From contig NZ_CP093340.1 in assembly GCF_022637415.1 (NCBI RefSeq), positions 2,356,001 to 2,420,000 of the forward strand: DNA of 64,000 nucleotides, written 5' to 3'. Positions within the stretch are counted from its first letter, which is position 1. Every line of letters starts with the position of its first letter. Shown in pieces: positions 37,016 through 47,605 of this stretch. The position numbers and the translations under genes were made by a program. Origin of the DNA: Luteimonas sp. S4-F44 (lineage in GTDB: Bacteria > Pseudomonadota > Gammaproteobacteria > Xanthomonadales > Xanthomonadaceae). The notes below the pieces were generated by a model. It was given only the letters and a program-made list of their open reading frames with translations. It had not been told where the DNA came from and ran no database searches.

Positions 37016-37741
37016 ATGACCTCACCTCTCGCCTATCGCCGCGTCCTGCTCAAGCTGTCCGGCGAGGCGCTGATGGGGGATGAGGACTACGGCATCGACC
37101 CGAAGGTGATCGGCCGGCTGGCCGAAGAGGTCATCGAGGCGCAGAAGGCCGGCGCCGAGCTCGGCCTGGTCATCGGCGGCGGCAATATCTTCCGCGGCGC
37201 CGGACTGGCTGCCGGTGGCATGGACCGGGTGACCGGCGACCAGATGGGCATGCTGGCCACGGTCATCAATGCGCTGGCGATGCAGGACGCGCTGGAAAAG
37301 CGCGGCGCGCGCGTGCGGGTGATGAGCGCGATCAAGATCAACGATGTCTGCGAGGACTACATCCGCCGCCGCGCGATCCGTCACCTGGAAAAGGGCCGGA
37401 TCGGGATCTTCGCCGCCGGCGTCGGTACGCCGTTCTTCACCACCGATTCGGGGGCTGCGCTGCGCGCGATCGAGATCGGCGCCGACCTGCTGCTCAAGGC
37501 GACCAAGGTCGACGGCGTCTACGACGCCGACCCCAAGAAGGTGCCCGGCGCCAAGCGCTACGACCGCCTGACCTACGACGAGGTGCTGGGTCAGGGCCTG
37601 GAGGTCATGGACACCGCGGCCTTCGCGCTGGCCCGCGATTCCGATCTGCCGCTGCGCATCTTCGACATGGGCCAGCCCGGCGTGCTGCTGCGGATCCTGC
37701 GCGGCGAGCCGATCGGAACGCTGGTCCAGGGACGCGGCTGA
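37016..37741 (+). CDS. pyrH: UMP kinase
   Basis: A 241-residue hexameric UMP kinase (amino-acid kinase fold) that phosphorylates UMP to UDP with ATP. The fold signature starts [13 protein letters not shown], and [12 protein letters not shown] is the phosphate-binding glycine-rich loop. The acceptor and ATP loops [21 protein letters not shown] and [16 protein letters not shown] are intact. GGAG is 8 nt before the ATG (37016). It is followed by frr and then the isoprenoid/envelope block. rpsB-tsf, the common upstream partners in other bacteria, are not upstream here. Confidence 0.97.
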   Translation: MTSPLAYRRVLLKLSGEALMGDEDYGIDPKVIGRLAEEVIEAQKAGAELGLVIGGGNIFRGAGLAAGGMDRVTGDQMGMLATVINALAMQDALEKRGARVRVMSAIKINDVCEDYIRRRAIRHLEKGRIGIFAAGVGTPFFTTDSGAALRAIEIGADLLLKATKVDGVYDADPKKVPGAKRYDRLTYDEVLGQGLEVMDTAAFALARDSDLPLRIFDMGQPGVLLRILRGEPIGTLVQGRG

Positions 37742-37792
37742 ACCCGCCGGCCGGCACGGGGCGCCCGCCGCCCCGCGCCAGTCCCGGCCGCT

Positions 37793-37798
37793 TATAAT
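37793..37798 (+). promoter_or_regulatory. -10 element upstream of frr
   Basis: A perfect TATAAT 32 nt before the frr ATG in the pyrH-frr gap suggests an extra promoter for frr and the genes behind it. The -35 is weak. Confidence 0.5.
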
Positions 37799-37830
37799 CC
37801 TCCGATTCAGCACACGGACCGGGGGCGCGC

Positions 37831-38388
37831 ATGCTCAACGACATCAAGAAAGACACCCAGACCCGCATGGCCAAGAGCGTCGAGGCCCTGCGCCACGCCC
37901 TGGTCAAGGTCCGCACCGGCCGCGCCTCGACCGCCCTGGTCGACCACCTGAAGGTCAACTACTACGGTTCGGACATGCCACTGACGCAGGTCGCCAGCGT
38001 CACCGTGAGTGATGCCCGCTCGCTGACCATCACCCCCTGGGAAAAGCAGATGGTGGGCGCGGTCGAGAAAGCGATCCTGGGCTCCGACCTCGGCCTGACC
38101 CCGAATACGGCCGGCACCACGATCCGCCTCAACATCCCGGCACTGACCGAGGAACGCCGCCGCGACCTGACCAAAGTCGTCCACGGCGAGGGCGAGGACG
38201 CCAAGGTCGCGATCCGCAACATCCGCCGCGATGCCAACCAGCAGGTCAAGGAGTTGCTGAAGGAAAAGCTCGTCTCCGAGGACGACGTGCGCCGCAGCGA
38301 GGACGAGATCCAGAAGATCACCGACAAGGCGATCAAGGACGTCGACGATGTGGTCAAGGCCAAGGAACAGGAATTGATGGCGGTCTGA
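37831..38388 (+). CDS. frr: Ribosome recycling factor
   Basis: A 185-residue RRF, which with EF-G splits post-termination ribosomes. The three-helix domain and the beta-rich hinge region (VDHLKVNYYGSDMPLTQVASVTV) are intact, with conserved TPWEKQMVGAVEKAI and the C-terminal RRSEDEIQKITDKAIKDVDDV. Length is exact for the family. A ribosome binding region GGGGGCG precedes ATG 37831. Confidence 0.97.
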   Translation: MLNDIKKDTQTRMAKSVEALRHALVKVRTGRASTALVDHLKVNYYGSDMPLTQVASVTVSDARSLTITPWEKQMVGAVEKAILGSDLGLTPNTAGTTIRLNIPALTEERRRDLTKVVHGEGEDAKVAIRNIRRDANQQVKELLKEKLVSEDDVRRSEDEIQKITDKAIKDVDDVVKAKEQELMAV

Positions 38389-38477
38389 ACAGCCGGGACT
38401 CGGACGACGGGAATCGGGAACCGAGTCCTGCGTCGTGCCCCCCTTCCGCAGCAGGCTGCGATGCAGACGGACCGCTC

Positions 38478-39251
38478 TTGAACGATTCCGCATTCCCCAA
38501 TCCCGATCAACCGGTCCCCAGGCACATCGCCGTCATCATGGACGGCAACGGCCGCTGGGCGGCACGCCGGCGACGGCCACGGGCGATCGGGCACCGCGCC
38601 GGTGCACGGACGGTCAACCTGTGCATCGACTTCTGCCTGGAACGCGGCATCGAGGCGTTGACGCTGTTCGCGTTCTCCAGCGAAAACTGGGGACGGCCCG
38701 AGGACGAAGTCGGGGCGCTGATGAAGCTGTTCCTCGGTGCGCTCGATCGCGAAGTCGGCGAGCTGCACCGCCGCGGCGTGCGTCTGCGCTTCATCGGTGA
38801 GCGCGCGCGCTTCGGCGAGGCGCTGGGCGCACGCATGGCCGCGGCCGAAGCGCAGACCGCCGGCAATACCCGGCTGGCACTGAACGTCGCGGCGAGCTAT
38901 GGCGGCCGGCAGGACATCGCGATGGCGGCGCGCGCACTGGCCCAGGACGTGGCCGCGGGCCGCCTGCGCCCGGAAGACATCGACGAGGCCGCGGTCGGCG
39001 CACGGGTCGCCCTGGCCGACCTGCCGGCACCGGATCTGTTCATCCGCACCGGCGGCGACCTGCGCATCAGCAACTTTCTGCTGTGGCAGTTGGCCTATAC
39101 CGAACTGTGGTTCACGCCGACGCTATGGCCGGAACTGGGCGTGGCGGAACTCGAACAGGCCCTGGCCGCCTACGGCTCGCGCGAGCGCCGATTCGGCCTG
39201 ACCGGCGAGCAGATCGCTGCGACCGCGCCGCACAAGGAGAGCATCGAATGA
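38478..39251 (+). CDS. uppS: Di-trans,poly-cis-undecaprenyl-diphosphate synthase
   Basis: A 257-residue cis-prenyltransferase that makes undecaprenyl diphosphate, the lipid carrier for peptidoglycan and O-antigen. The signature HIAVIMDGNGRWA contains Mg-binding Asp22; FSSENWGRP and DLFIRTGGDLRISNFLLWQLAY follow. Translation starts at TTG 38478, the only good start in frame; ribosome binding is weak. The first ~12 codons (NDSAFPNPDQ) lie on an AATCCCGAT-type repeat also seen near lpxB. The stop overlaps the cdsA ATG. Confidence 0.96.
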   Translation: MNDSAFPNPDQPVPRHIAVIMDGNGRWAARRRRPRAIGHRAGARTVNLCIDFCLERGIEALTLFAFSSENWGRPEDEVGALMKLFLGALDREVGELHRRGVRLRFIGERARFGEALGARMAAAEAQTAGNTRLALNVAASYGGRQDIAMAARALAQDVAAGRLRPEDIDEAAVGARVALADLPAPDLFIRTGGDLRISNFLLWQLAYTELWFTPTLWPELGVAELEQALAAYGSRERRFGLTGEQIAATAPHKESIE

Positions 39252-40087
39252 CAAGCACGCGCATCCTCGCCGCGCTGCTGATGGCCCCGACCGCCATCGC
39301 CGCCGTGCTGCTGCTCAACACCCCGTGGATGGCGGCCGTCTCGGCCATCGTGTTCCTCGCCGCCTTGTGGGAATGGCTGCGGCTGGCCGGCGTCGAGGAC
39401 ACGCTCGCGCGCACCGCGCTGCTGCTGCTCAACCTGCTGCTGATGGTCGCCATCGTCTGGGGATCGGCCACCGGCGGCGGCTCGCTGGTGCTGCTCAAGA
39501 TACTGACCATGGTCGGCGTGCTCTGGTGGCTGGCCGCAGCACTGTGGCTGCGCCGCTACGATTTCGCCGCCGAACCCGATGCCCGCGGGCGGATCTTCAA
39601 GCTCGCCGCCGGCACGCTGGCGGTGATCCCGGCGTGGGCGGCGTTGTGCGTGATCCACGCCAATGAAGGCGGCGAACATGGCAACCGCTGGCTGCTGCTG
39701 GCGCTGGCGATCGTCTGGGCCACCGACACCGGCGCCTATTTCGCCGGTCGCCGCTTCGGCCGCCGCAAGCTGGCGCCGCGGATCAGCCCCAACAAGACCG
39801 TCGAAGGCCTGGCCGGCGGTATCGTCGCCGGCCTCGTCGTCGCGCTGGCCTTTGCCCCCCTGGCCGGCGCGCAGCTCGCCCAGCTGCCGCTGGTGGCCGC
39901 GGTCGCCGTGCTGACGGTGCTGGCCTCGGTGGTCGGCGACCTGTTCGAAAGCCTGCTCAAACGCCAGGCCGGCGCCAAGGACTCGGGCACCCTGATCCCT
40001 GGCCACGGCGGTGTACTCGACCGCATCGACAGCGTGCTCGCCGCGTTGCCGGTGTTCGCGTTCGGGCAGATCTGGCTCGGGTTCTGA
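39248..40087 (+). CDS. cdsA: Phosphatidate cytidylyltransferase
   Basis: A 279-residue polytopic membrane enzyme that makes CDP-diacylglycerol from phosphatidic acid and CTP, the branch point for all phospholipids. About eight membrane segments. The signature near the C-terminus, [19 protein letters not shown], matches the CDP-DAG synthase family, as does [31 protein letters not shown] (spread over the preceding loop). ATG 39248 overlaps the uppS stop (ATGA). Confidence 0.96.
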   Translation: MTSTRILAALLMAPTAIAAVLLLNTPWMAAVSAIVFLAALWEWLRLAGVEDTLARTALLLLNLLLMVAIVWGSATGGGSLVLLKILTMVGVLWWLAAALWLRRYDFAAEPDARGRIFKLAAGTLAVIPAWAALCVIHANEGGEHGNRWLLLALAIVWATDTGAYFAGRRFGRRKLAPRISPNKTVEGLAGGIVAGLVVALAFAPLAGAQLAQLPLVAAVAVLTVLASVVGDLFESLLKRQAGAKDSGTLIPGHGGVLDRIDSVLAALPVFAFGQIWLGF

Positions 40088-40136
40088 ACACGATGGCCGC
40101 CCCGCTCCGCTGCCTGCCCCGCCGGGCCGACGCCCG

Positions 40137-41315
40137 ATGATCCGCCGTGTCGCCGTGTTCGGCGCGACCGGCTCGATCGGCACCTCGGCGCTGGACGTCA
40201 TCGCCCGGCATCCACAGCGCCTGCGCGCCAGCGTGCTCGCGGCCGGCAGCAATGTGTCCGCACTGATCGCGCTGTGCGCTACACACCGGCCCGACCATGC
40301 GGTGATCGCCGACCCATCGGGCTTGACGGCTCTGCGCAGCGGGTTGCGCGCGGCCGGCCTGGCGACGCAGGCCCATGCCGGTATGGCGGCGCTCGATGCG
40401 CTCGCGGTCGACGCCGAAGCCTGCGACACGGTGGTCGCGGCGATCGTCGGCGCCGCCGGACTCGACTCCACGCTCGCCGCATTACGCGCCGGCAAGCGGG
40501 TGCTGCTGGCCAACAAGGAATCGCTGGTGCTGGCCGGGGATCTGATGATGCGCGCCGCGCGCGAGGCCGGCGCGGTCATCGTGCCAATCGACAGCGAGCA
40601 CAACGCGATCCACCAGTGCCTGCCCGCCGACGGCGACCGCAGCGGGGTGGCGCGAATCGTGCTGACCGCATCCGGCGGCCCGTTCCGTGGCCGTGACCGG
40701 GCGGCACTGGCCGAGGTGACCCCGGCCCAGGCGGTCGCCCACCCCAAATGGTCGATGGGCCCGAAGATCTCGGTCGACTCGGCAACGCTGATGAACAAGG
40801 GCCTGGAACTGATCGAGGCCCACCACCTGTTCGCCACGCCGTCCGAGCGCCTGGACGTACTGGTGCACCCGCAGAGCCTGGTGCACTCGCTGGTGGAGTT
40901 CATCGACGGTTCCACCCTCGCCCAGCTCGGATTGCCGGACATGCGCACCGCGCTGGCGGTGGGCCTGGGCAGCCCGGAGCGCATCGCCTCGGGCGTGTCG
41001 GGGCTGGACCTGCTGCAGCATGGCCGGCTCGACTTCGAGGCGCCCGACACCGACACCTTCCCTTGCCTGGCGCTGGCGCGCGCGGCGTTGATTGCCGGCG
41101 GCACAGCCCCGGCGCTGCTGAACGCCGCCAACGAAGTCGCGGTTTCAGCCTTTCTTCAGGGACGGATTCGTTTTCTAGCCATTCCAGCGCTGGTCGAGCA
41201 TGTGCTCGCCGCGCTCCCCACCCTGCCTGCCGATTCGCTGGACGTGTTGCGCGATGCCGATGCGCAAGCCCGGCGGGCCGCTGGGCAGGCGATCGATTCC
41301 GGTGTGGTCCATTGA
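40137..41315 (+). CDS. dxr: 1-deoxy-D-xylulose 5-phosphate reductoisomerase
   Basis: A 392-residue Dxr, second enzyme of the MEP isoprenoid pathway. The NADPH loop is [27 protein letters not shown] carries the catalytic Lys-Glu, [13 protein letters not shown] the substrate loop, and [23 protein letters not shown] the metal and flexible-loop region. Start ATG 40137 gives the standard [11 protein letters not shown] beginning. Its product ends as IPP for UppS and IspA, both encoded nearby. Confidence 0.97.
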   Translation: MIRRVAVFGATGSIGTSALDVIARHPQRLRASVLAAGSNVSALIALCATHRPDHAVIADPSGLTALRSGLRAAGLATQAHAGMAALDALAVDAEACDTVVAAIVGAAGLDSTLAALRAGKRVLLANKESLVLAGDLMMRAAREAGAVIVPIDSEHNAIHQCLPADGDRSGVARIVLTASGGPFRGRDRAALAEVTPAQAVAHPKWSMGPKISVDSATLMNKGLELIEAHHLFATPSERLDVLVHPQSLVHSLVEFIDGSTLAQLGLPDMRTALAVGLGSPERIASGVSGLDLLQHGRLDFEAPDTDTFPCLALARAALIAGGTAPALLNAANEVAVSAFLQGRIRFLAIPALVEHVLAALPTLPADSLDVLRDADAQARRAAGQAIDSGVVH

Positions 41316-41324
41316 GCGTGCGCG

Positions 41325-42689
41325 ATGTCTGAATTCTTCGGCTCGGTGTGGTGGCTGATCGTCAGCCTGGGCGTGCTCGTGACCTTCCACGAGTTCGGGC
41401 ATTACTGGGTCGCGCGCCGCTGCGGGGTCAAGGTGCTGCGCTTCTCGATCGGCTTCGGGCGCGCGCTGTGGTCGCGCCGTGGACGCGACGGCACCGTGTA
41501 CCAGATCGCGATCCTGCCGCTGGGCGGCTATGTGAAGATGCTCGACGAGCGCGAAAGCCCCGTGCCGGCCGACCAGGCCGCCCACGCCTTCAACCGCGCC
41601 TCGGTCTGGAAGCGCATCGCGATCGTGGCGGCCGGCCCGCTGGCCAACCTGCTGCTGTGCGTCCTGCTGCTGTGGGCGATGTTCGTGATCGGTCGCCCCG
41701 ACTACGCGCCGGTGGTGGGCCAGAGCACCGGCATCGCCGAAGCCTCGGGCCTGCGCCCCGGCGACCGCGTCGACCAGGTCGGCGACCGGGCCACCCCGAC
41801 CTGGTCGGAGGTCCACCAGGCGCTGCTGCCAGCTGCGCTCGACCATCGCGACATCGCGCTGCACGTCACCGATGCCGGCAACCGGCAGGTCGTGCGCGAT
41901 CTGCGTCTGTCGCAGTTGCCCGACGACTTCGACCAGCGCCGCTTCACCCAGGCCATCGGTCTGCTGCCGCGGCATCTGCTGGTGCCGCCGCTGGTGGGAC
42001 GGGTCGAGCCCGACAGCGCCGCCTGGGGCATCCTGGCCGAGGGCGATCGCGTGACCGCGGTGGACGGCAGCCCGGTGCGCGCGTTCGAGGACATCGGTCC
42101 GCTGGTCCAGCGGCTGGGCGAACGCGGCGGTGCGGCGATGATCGAGGTCGCGCGCGACGGCGAGCGCCTGGCGCTGGAAATCACTCCCGGGCGCATGGAC
42201 CTGCCCGAGGGCCGCGGCCAGTACTGGGCGCTGGGCATCGCGCCCCCGCGCAACCTGCCGATGCCCCCGAAGGACGCGATGCAGCGCTACGGCGTGGTCG
42301 CCGCCGCCCCGGTCGCGGTCCGCGAAGTCGGCCATCTGGCCGGACAGCTGGTCGGCATGATCGGGCGGGCGTTCTCCGGCCGGGTGGCGCTGGAGAACAC
42401 CGTCGCCGGGCCGATCACCATCGCCCGGGCGGCCAACACCTACGCCCAACAGGGCGCGGCCTGGTATCTGACGATCCTCGCCCTGCTGTCGCTGAGCCTG
42501 GCGATCCTGAACCTGCTCCCGATCCCCCTGCTGGATGGGGGCCACCTGTTGTATTACCTTATCGAGTTGGTCAAAGGCAGCCCCGTGAGCGAGCGCACGA
42601 TGGTGGCCGGGCAGTATGTCGGCCTGGCCCTGCTGGCCAGCCTGATGGGCCTGGCGTTCTACAACGACATCCTGCAACTGGTGCGCTAG
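41325..42689 (+). CDS. rseP: RIP metalloprotease RseP
   Basis: A 454-residue site-2 protease that cleaves membrane anti-sigma factors after DegS, releasing sigma-E. The zinc motif HEFGH is at His22-Glu23-His26 in TM1, and the third ligand Asp404 lies in PIPLLDGGHLLYY. Two PDZ domains occupy the periplasmic middle (about 120-320). Four membrane segments and length match E. coli RseP. It precedes bamA, the usual order. Confidence 0.96.
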   Translation: MSEFFGSVWWLIVSLGVLVTFHEFGHYWVARRCGVKVLRFSIGFGRALWSRRGRDGTVYQIAILPLGGYVKMLDERESPVPADQAAHAFNRASVWKRIAIVAAGPLANLLLCVLLLWAMFVIGRPDYAPVVGQSTGIAEASGLRPGDRVDQVGDRATPTWSEVHQALLPAALDHRDIALHVTDAGNRQVVRDLRLSQLPDDFDQRRFTQAIGLLPRHLLVPPLVGRVEPDSAAWGILAEGDRVTAVDGSPVRAFEDIGPLVQRLGERGGAAMIEVARDGERLALEITPGRMDLPEGRGQYWALGIAPPRNLPMPPKDAMQRYGVVAAAPVAVREVGHLAGQLVGMIGRAFSGRVALENTVAGPITIARAANTYAQQGAAWYLTILALLSLSLAILNLLPIPLLDGGHLLYYLIELVKGSPVSERTMVAGQYVGLALLASLMGLAFYNDILQLVR

Positions 42690-42754
42690 ACGACTGCCCC
42701 GACCCGGTTTCCGCCGCCCAGCGCCGGACTCCCTCCCCTACCCGGACCCGAAGA

Positions 42755-45283
42755 ATGACGCGTATCCCCGACCGCCGCCTGCTCGCCCTCGCCCTCGCCG
42801 CGGTGATCGCCACGCCGGCCTGGGCCCAGACGACGGCCAACGCACCTGCCACATCTGCCGCGCCGGCCGCAGCGCTGCCGCCGCTCGCGCCGCCGGCCGC
42901 CAGCAGCTTCACCGTCAGCGACATCCGCGTCGACGGCCTGCAGCGCATTGGCGCGGGTACGGTGTTTACGTACCTGCCGGTCGAGCGCGGCGACGCGGTC
43001 AACCAGACCCGCATCTCCGAGGCGGTCCGCGCGCTCTACCGCACCGGGTTCTTCGAAGACATCCAGGTCGCACGCCAGGGCGACATCCTGGTGTTCACCG
43101 TGACCGAGCGCCCGGCGATCAACCGGCTCACGCTCAACGGCAACAAGGACATCAAGACCGAGGACCTGACCAAGGGCCTCAACGACATCGGCCTGTCGGA
43201 AGGCGAGACCTTCGACCGCCTCGATCTCGACCGCGTGACCCAGGAACTGGTCCGCCAGTACAACAACCGCGGCAAGTACAACGTCAAGATCACCCCGACC
43301 GTGTCGCGGCTGGATCGCAACCGCGTCGACATCGCGATCAATATCGAAGAAGGCAAGGCGGCCAAGATCCGCCACATCAACATCGTCGGCAACGAGGTCT
43401 ACGACCTCGAGACGCTGACCGACAACTGGGAATCGGGCGAATCCAACTGGCTCAGCTGGTACCGCCGCGATGACCAGTATTCGCGCGAAAAGCTCGAGGG
43501 CGACCGCGAGAAGCTGCACAACTTCTACCTCGACCGCGGCTATATCGACTTCAGCGAAGACAGCATCCAGGTCGCGATCAGCCCCGACAAGGCCGACATG
43601 TTCATCACCGCCGGCATCACCGAAGGCGAGATCTACAAGGTGTCGGACGTGCAGATCACCGGCAACACGGTGCTGCCCAAGGAGGAGATCGAGAGCCGCG
43701 TCTTCGTCAAGAAGGACCAGGTGTTCTCGCGCGCGCTGCTGGAGCTGAGCTCGGACGCGATCACCGCCACGCTCGGCAACATCGGCTACGCGTTCGCGCA
43801 GGTCAACCCGATCCCCGAGGTCGACCGCGAGAACCGCACCGTGGCGATCAACCTGCAGGTCGTGCCCGGCCCGCGCGTGCAGGTGCGTCGCATCCAGTTC
43901 AAGGGCAATAACCGCACTTCCGACGAGGTCATCCGCCGCGAGATGCGCCAGTTCGAGGGCAGCTGGTACTCGCAGGCCGCGATCGACCGCTCCAAGGTCC
44001 GCCTGCAGCGCCTGGGCTACTTCGAGTCGGGCAGCGTCAACGTCGAGACCCAGCCGGTGCCGGGCAGCAACGATGAAGTCGATGTCGTGTTCAACATGAC
44101 CGAGACCACCTCGGGCAGCTTCGTGTTCGGCCTGGGCTACTCGCAGCTGGCCGGCGTGACCACGTCGGTGCAGCTGTCGCAGAACAACTTCCTGGGCAGC
44201 GGCAACCGCGTGTCGGTCGAGGCGCAGCGTAACGTCTACCTGCAGCGCTACTCGTTCTCGTTCATGAACCCGTACTTCACTGACGGCGGCATGTCGCTGG
44301 GCTACAACCTGTGGTGGCGCGAGTTCGACAACTCCGAGTTCAACACCGCGCAGTACTCCTCCACCAGCGCCGCCGGCCAGGCCATCTTGGGTATCCCGCT
44401 GACCGAGAACGACTCGATCTCGCTGCTGTTCGGCGCCGACCGCAACCAGATCTTCGCCTGGCGCGGCTCCTCGCCCGAATCGATCGTCGACTACATCGAG
44501 GCCTTCGGCTCGCGCACCTTCCACGCCTGGCGCAGCGAACTGGCCTGGGCCCGCGACACCCGCAACGACTACCTGCAGCCCACCCGCGGCATGCTGCAGC
44601 GCGTCTCGCTGGAGGCCACCCTGCCCGGCTCGACCGCCGAGTACTTCAAGCTCAACTACGAGATCTCCAAGTACTGGCCGATCAACCGCTACCTGGTGCT
44701 CAACACCCGCGCCGAGATCGGCTACGGCGACAGCTACGGCGACGACATCGTGCGCAACATCTGCTTCATCGCGCCGACCGAAGCCAATCCCAACCCGACG
44801 CCGAGCGCGCCGTGCGAGCCCAACTCGCCCGACTACGTGCGCACGGTCACCGCCTCCGGCCTACCGTTCTTCGAGAACTTCTACGCCGGTGGCGCGCGCT
44901 CGGTGCGCGGCTTCCGCGACAACACCCTGGGCCCGCGCGAGACCGCGTTCGCCAGCAGCTACCTGCAGCCGATCGGCGGCGCGGTGAAGACCGTCGGTTC
45001 GTTCGAGATGTTCTTCCCGCAGCTGATCAAGTCGCCTGCCGCGCGCATCTCGGCGTTCGTCGACTTCGGCAACGTGTTCCGCGACGTCGATTCCTGGGAA
45101 GCGAAGGAGCTGCGTGCCTCGGCGGGCGTGGCGCTGATGTGGCGCGCGCCGGTCGGCCCGATCTCGATCAGCTATGCCTATCCGTTGCGCAGCCAGAAGG
45201 AAGTCCGCGGCGGTTCGGGCGAACTGATCCGCGGCGGCGACGAGCTCGAGCGGCTGCAGTTCACGTTCGGCGGCGCGTTCTGA
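42755..45283 (+). CDS. bamA: Outer membrane protein assembly factor BamA
   Basis: An 842-residue Omp85 protein, the essential core of the BAM complex. Signal peptide cleaved after PAWA (residue 24), an Ala/Pro-rich spacer, then five POTRA domains (about 50-440), opening FTVSDIRVDGLQRIGAGTV. The 16-strand beta barrel contains the VRGFRDN insertion motif in loop 6 and ends with an aromatic C-terminal strand (LERLQFTFGGAF) read by the BAM machinery. No skp gene follows; lpxD starts 13 nt later. Confidence 0.97.
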   Translation: MTRIPDRRLLALALAAVIATPAWAQTTANAPATSAAPAAALPPLAPPAASSFTVSDIRVDGLQRIGAGTVFTYLPVERGDAVNQTRISEAVRALYRTGFFEDIQVARQGDILVFTVTERPAINRLTLNGNKDIKTEDLTKGLNDIGLSEGETFDRLDLDRVTQELVRQYNNRGKYNVKITPTVSRLDRNRVDIAINIEEGKAAKIRHINIVGNEVYDLETLTDNWESGESNWLSWYRRDDQYSREKLEGDREKLHNFYLDRGYIDFSEDSIQVAISPDKADMFITAGITEGEIYKVSDVQITGNTVLPKEEIESRVFVKKDQVFSRALLELSSDAITATLGNIGYAFAQVNPIPEVDRENRTVAINLQVVPGPRVQVRRIQFKGNNRTSDEVIRREMRQFEGSWYSQAAIDRSKVRLQRLGYFESGSVNVETQPVPGSNDEVDVVFNMTETTSGSFVFGLGYSQLAGVTTSVQLSQNNFLGSGNRVSVEAQRNVYLQRYSFSFMNPYFTDGGMSLGYNLWWREFDNSEFNTAQYSSTSAAGQAILGIPLTENDSISLLFGADRNQIFAWRGSSPESIVDYIEAFGSRTFHAWRSELAWARDTRNDYLQPTRGMLQRVSLEATLPGSTAEYFKLNYEISKYWPINRYLVLNTRAEIGYGDSYGDDIVRNICFIAPTEANPNPTPSAPCEPNSPDYVRTVTASGLPFFENFYAGGARSVRGFRDNTLGPRETAFASSYLQPIGGAVKTVGSFEMFFPQLIKSPAARISAFVDFGNVFRDVDSWEAKELRASAGVALMWRAPVGPISISYAYPLRSQKEVRGGSGELIRGGDELERLQFTFGGAF

Positions 45284-45296
45284 GCCGCCCGGACCG

Positions 45297-46322
45297 ATGA
45301 CCGCCCATGCCCCCCTCACCGCTCGCGCACTCGCCGACCGCTTCGCGCTGACCGTCCACGGCGATCCCGACGTCGCTGTCGTCGGGGTCGCGACACTGAC
45401 GGCCGCCGGTCCCGACCGGCTCGCCTTCCTGTCCAACCCGCGCTACCGGCCGCAGCTCGCGCACACCGCGGCCGGCATCGTCGTGCTGCGCGAGGCCGAT
45501 GCCGAGGGCTTCACGGGCACGGCGCTGATTGCGCGCGATCCCTATGTCGCCTACGCGAAGATCGCCGCACTGTTCGCGCCGCGCGCCGATGCGCCCGCAG
45601 GCGTGCACCCGTCGGCCGTGGTCCATGCGACCGCGTCGGTCGATCCCACCGCGTCGGTCGGCCCGCTGACGACGATCGGCGCGCGCAGCGTGATCTCCGC
45701 CGGCGCGACCGTCGGGCCGGGCTGCACGATCGGCGAGGACTGCGTGGTCGGCGAAGGCGCGCGGCTCGTCGCGCGGGTGTCGCTGGTCAAGCGCGTCCGG
45801 CTGGGCAAGCGGGTGACCGTCCATCCCGGCGCCGTGCTCGGCGCCGACGGCTTCGGCCTGGCGATGGAGGCCGGCCGCTGGCTCAACGTGCCCCAACTCG
45901 GCGGTGTGGTGGTCGGCGACGACAGCGACATCGGTGCCAATACCACCATTGACTGCGGCGCTCTCGAGGACACCGTGATCGAGGAGGACGTGCGCCTGGA
46001 CAACCTGATCCAGGTCGCGCACAACGTGCACATCGGGGCGCACACCGCGATCGCCGGCTGCGTCGGCATCGCCGGCAGCACCCGCATCGGCCGCTATTGC
46101 ATGCTGGCCGGCAAGGTCGGCGTGGCCGGCCATCTTGAAATCTGCGACAAGGTCGTCGTCCATGCGATGACGATGGTGTCGGCTTCGATCACCGAGCCGG
46201 GCGAGTACTCGTCCGGCATTCCCGCCCAGCCCACCCGGGAATGGCGCAAGAATGCCGTGCGGATCCGCCAGCTCGATTCGCTCGCCCGCCGCATCGGCGC
46301 GCGCGCAAAGGGGGATGAATGA
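45297..46322 (+). CDS. lpxD: UDP-3-O-(3-hydroxyacyl)glucosamine N-acyltransferase
   Basis: A 341-residue LpxD, third step of lipid A synthesis. An N-terminal uridine-binding domain (about 1-100: LTVHGDPDVAVVGVATL) precedes the hexapeptide left-handed beta helix (repeats such as ARSVISAGATVGPGCTIGED). The catalytic His is in NLIQVAHNVHIG. A C-terminal helix bundle (REWRKNAVRIRQLDSLARRI) ends the chain. The stop overlaps the fabZ ATG, so the genes are coupled. Confidence 0.97.
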   Translation: MTAHAPLTARALADRFALTVHGDPDVAVVGVATLTAAGPDRLAFLSNPRYRPQLAHTAAGIVVLREADAEGFTGTALIARDPYVAYAKIAALFAPRADAPAGVHPSAVVHATASVDPTASVGPLTTIGARSVISAGATVGPGCTIGEDCVVGEGARLVARVSLVKRVRLGKRVTVHPGAVLGADGFGLAMEAGRWLNVPQLGGVVVGDDSDIGANTTIDCGALEDTVIEEDVRLDNLIQVAHNVHIGAHTAIAGCVGIAGSTRIGRYCMLAGKVGVAGHLEICDKVVVHAMTMVSASITEPGEYSSGIPAQPTREWRKNAVRIRQLDSLARRIGARAKGDE

Positions 46323-46774
46323 CGTTGGACCTGACGCTGCCGATCGACATCGGCGGCATCCGCAAGCTGCTGCCGCACCGCTACCCGTTCCTGCTCGTCG
46401 ACCGCGTCGTCGAATTCGAATCGGGCAAGCGCGTGCTCTGCTACAAGAATGTGTCGGCCAACGAACACTTTTTCCAGGGCCATTTCCCCGACCATCCGGT
46501 GATGCCGGGCGTGCTGGTGATCGAGGCGCTGGCACAGGCCGGCGGCATCCTGAGCCATCTTAGCCGCGGCCGCACCAGTGAGGGCGCGCTGTCGTACCTG
46601 GTCAAGGTGGACGCGGCGAAGTTCTCGCGCATGGTGGTGCCCGGCGACCGGCTGGAGCTGGACGTGAGCATCAAGCGCGAGATCCGCAACATGACGCTCT
46701 ACAGCGGCATCGCCCGCGTCGACGGCCAGCAGGCCGCATGCGCGGACATCCTGTGCGCGGAAGTGAAGGACTGA
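46319..46774 (+). CDS. fabZ: 3-hydroxyacyl-ACP dehydratase FabZ
   Basis: A 151-residue hot-dog fold dehydratase of fatty-acid elongation. The catalytic pair is His55 in [14 protein letters not shown] and Glu69 in [10 protein letters not shown], matching E. coli His54/Glu68. The conserved [17 protein letters not shown] opens the chain. It overlaps lpxD by ATGA. It sits between lpxD and lpxA, as in enterobacteria, because both pathways share (R)-3-hydroxyacyl-ACP. Confidence 0.97.
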   Translation: MTLDLTLPIDIGGIRKLLPHRYPFLLVDRVVEFESGKRVLCYKNVSANEHFFQGHFPDHPVMPGVLVIEALAQAGGILSHLSRGRTSEGALSYLVKVDAAKFSRMVVPGDRLELDVSIKREIRNMTLYSGIARVDGQQAACADILCAEVKD

Positions 46775-46776
46775 CG

Positions 46777-47562
46777 ATGAGCGAGGCCGCGATCCACGCC
46801 ACGGCCGTCGTCGATCCCGGCGCCAAGCTCGGCGCCGGTGTCCGCATCGGGGCGTTCACGATCATCGGCCCGGAGGTCGAGATCGGCGACGGCACGGTGA
46901 TCGGGCCGCATTGCAGCATCCACGGCCCGACCACGATCGGACGCGACAACCGCGTCCACGGCCACGCCGCGATCGGCGGCGAACCGCAGGACAAGAAATT
47001 CCGCGGCGAGCGGGTCGAACTGATCATCGGCGATCGCAACACCATCCGCGAGTTCGTCACGATCAACCGCGGCACCGGCGACGGCGGCGGCGCGACCCGC
47101 ATCGGCGACGACAACTGGCTGCTGGCCTACACCCACGTCGCCCACGATTGCATCGTCGGCAACCACTGCGTGTTCTCCAACAACGCCACACTGGCCGGCC
47201 ACGTCGAAGTCGGCGATCACGTGATCCTCAGCGGCTTCGTCGGCATCCACCAGTTCTGCCGGATCGGCGCGCACGCATTCATCGGCATGGGCGCGTTCGT
47301 CAACGGCGATGTGCCACCGTTCGTGATGGTCGCCCAGGACGGCTACGGCCGCCCGCGCGGTATCAACGCCGAGGGCCTCAAGCGCCGCGGCTTCGATGCC
47401 GAGCGCACCACCGCGATCAAGCGCGCCTATCGCGCGCTGTATGTCTCGGGCGAACCGCTCGAAGCCGCCCGCGCCCGACTATCGGAACTGGCACACGACA
47501 GTGCCGATGTCCGCGCGATGCTCGCATTCATCGACGCCGGCGCGCGGCCGTTGCTGCGCTGA
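46777..47562 (+). CDS. lpxA: UDP-N-acetylglucosamine acyltransferase LpxA
   Basis: A 261-residue left-handed beta-helix trimer subunit that starts lipid A synthesis by O-acylating UDP-GlcNAc. Hexapeptide repeats run from about 10 to 190 ([20 protein letters not shown]). The catalytic His is in [27 protein letters not shown] is the substrate loop. The C-terminal helices ([17 protein letters not shown]) follow. ATG 46777 is 2 nt after fabZ. Confidence 0.97.
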   Translation: MSEAAIHATAVVDPGAKLGAGVRIGAFTIIGPEVEIGDGTVIGPHCSIHGPTTIGRDNRVHGHAAIGGEPQDKKFRGERVELIIGDRNTIREFVTINRGTGDGGGATRIGDDNWLLAYTHVAHDCIVGNHCVFSNNATLAGHVEVGDHVILSGFVGIHQFCRIGAHAFIGMGAFVNGDVPPFVMVAQDGYGRPRGINAEGLKRRGFDAERTTAIKRAYRALYVSGEPLEAARARLSELAHDSADVRAMLAFIDAGARPLLR

Positions 47563-47605
47563 GGTCCGGATCGGGACTTCGGGATTCGGGCGTCGAGCGG
47601 GCACA

